42,699 bases of DNA from Nostoc sp. FACHB-973 (GTDB lineage: Bacteria > Cyanobacteriota > Cyanobacteriia > Cyanobacteriales > Nostocaceae): assembly GCF_014698115.1 (NCBI RefSeq), contig NZ_JACJSJ010000073.1:1-42699 (forward strand). The letters are read 5' to 3'. Shown one piece after another: positions 42,692 through 42,699 of this stretch. A program made the translations under genes and the position numbers. The notes under the pieces were generated by a model, which saw only the letters and a list, made by a program, of their open reading frames with translations, was not told the origin of the DNA and made no database searches. The number at the start of each line of letters is the position of its first letter. Positions within the stretch are counted from its first letter, which is position 1.

Positions 42692-42699
42692 TGCAATGA

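Overview
The window is chromosomal DNA from a filamentous, probably heterocyst-forming and nitrogen-fixing cyanobacterium (Nostoc/Anabaena/Calothrix type). The evidence is a tocopherol cyclase, a free-standing nifH, a cyanobacterial RRM protein, frequent GCGATCGC octamers, many heptamer short tandem repeats (TTTTGGA, TAATTCG, GGGGACT types), small MITE-like palindromes, and an intron-bearing tRNA-Arg.

Layout. 1-5200: lipoprotein HtrA protease, dnaA, a DnaA-box cluster that is very likely oriC, tRNA-Arg(CCU) split by a ~300-nt group I intron, and tocopherol cyclase. 5200-8600: two J-domain/TPR paralogs, the second fused to a seven-bladed WD40 propeller, then a membrane-anchored low-complexity protein. 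9100-12150: two tandem metallophosphoesterases and a lone nifH with a MITE directly after its stop codon. 12150-15100: a mostly gene-free stretch, a GlsB/YeaQ-type membrane protein, and an IS200/IS605 right-end remnant running into a small membrane-protein gene. 15200-21500: KDPG aldolase, L,D-transpeptidase, a decayed ISAs1-type transposase, a secreted hypothetical protein, a Uma2-family protein, a hypothetical protein and a membrane esterase. 21500-28100: aroE, an alpha/beta hydrolase, an EF-hand lipoprotein, an aldo/keto reductase, a DUF1802 protein, a PIN toxin with a small partner, and a small conserved-looking protein. 28200-31800: gamma-glutamyltransferase and two components of an osmoprotectant-type ABC importer.

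32300-37300 is the most interesting part. An XRE-NB-ARC (STAND) NTPase lies next to a bacterial Ro60 (Rsr, TROVE-vWA) gene. Four tRNA-like RNA genes surround rsr on the same strand, one downstream and three upstream. Each carries a conserved stem-loop with CGAA and GGGTTATC motifs like the Ro60-binding strand of Y RNAs. They are best read as a family of bacterial Y RNAs (YrlA-like). Three keep a nearly complete tRNA body, with acceptor stem, D arm, anticodon arm and T arm, and the Y stem is inserted in the 5' strand of the anticodon stem. Two of these also encode a CCA-like end. The rsr leader carries a 16-nt copy of the tip of the Y-RNA stem just upstream of the start codon, which suggests autoregulation.

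37400-42699: a membrane protein with a DNA-binding-like C-terminus and a repeated TTTGCC motif array upstream, pyrD, a YjbQ protein, a class I/II aminotransferase, an RRM RNA-binding protein and a small hypothetical protein. Apart from the Ro60/Y-RNA cluster, the ABC gene pair and the PIN pair, most genes look like single transcription units.
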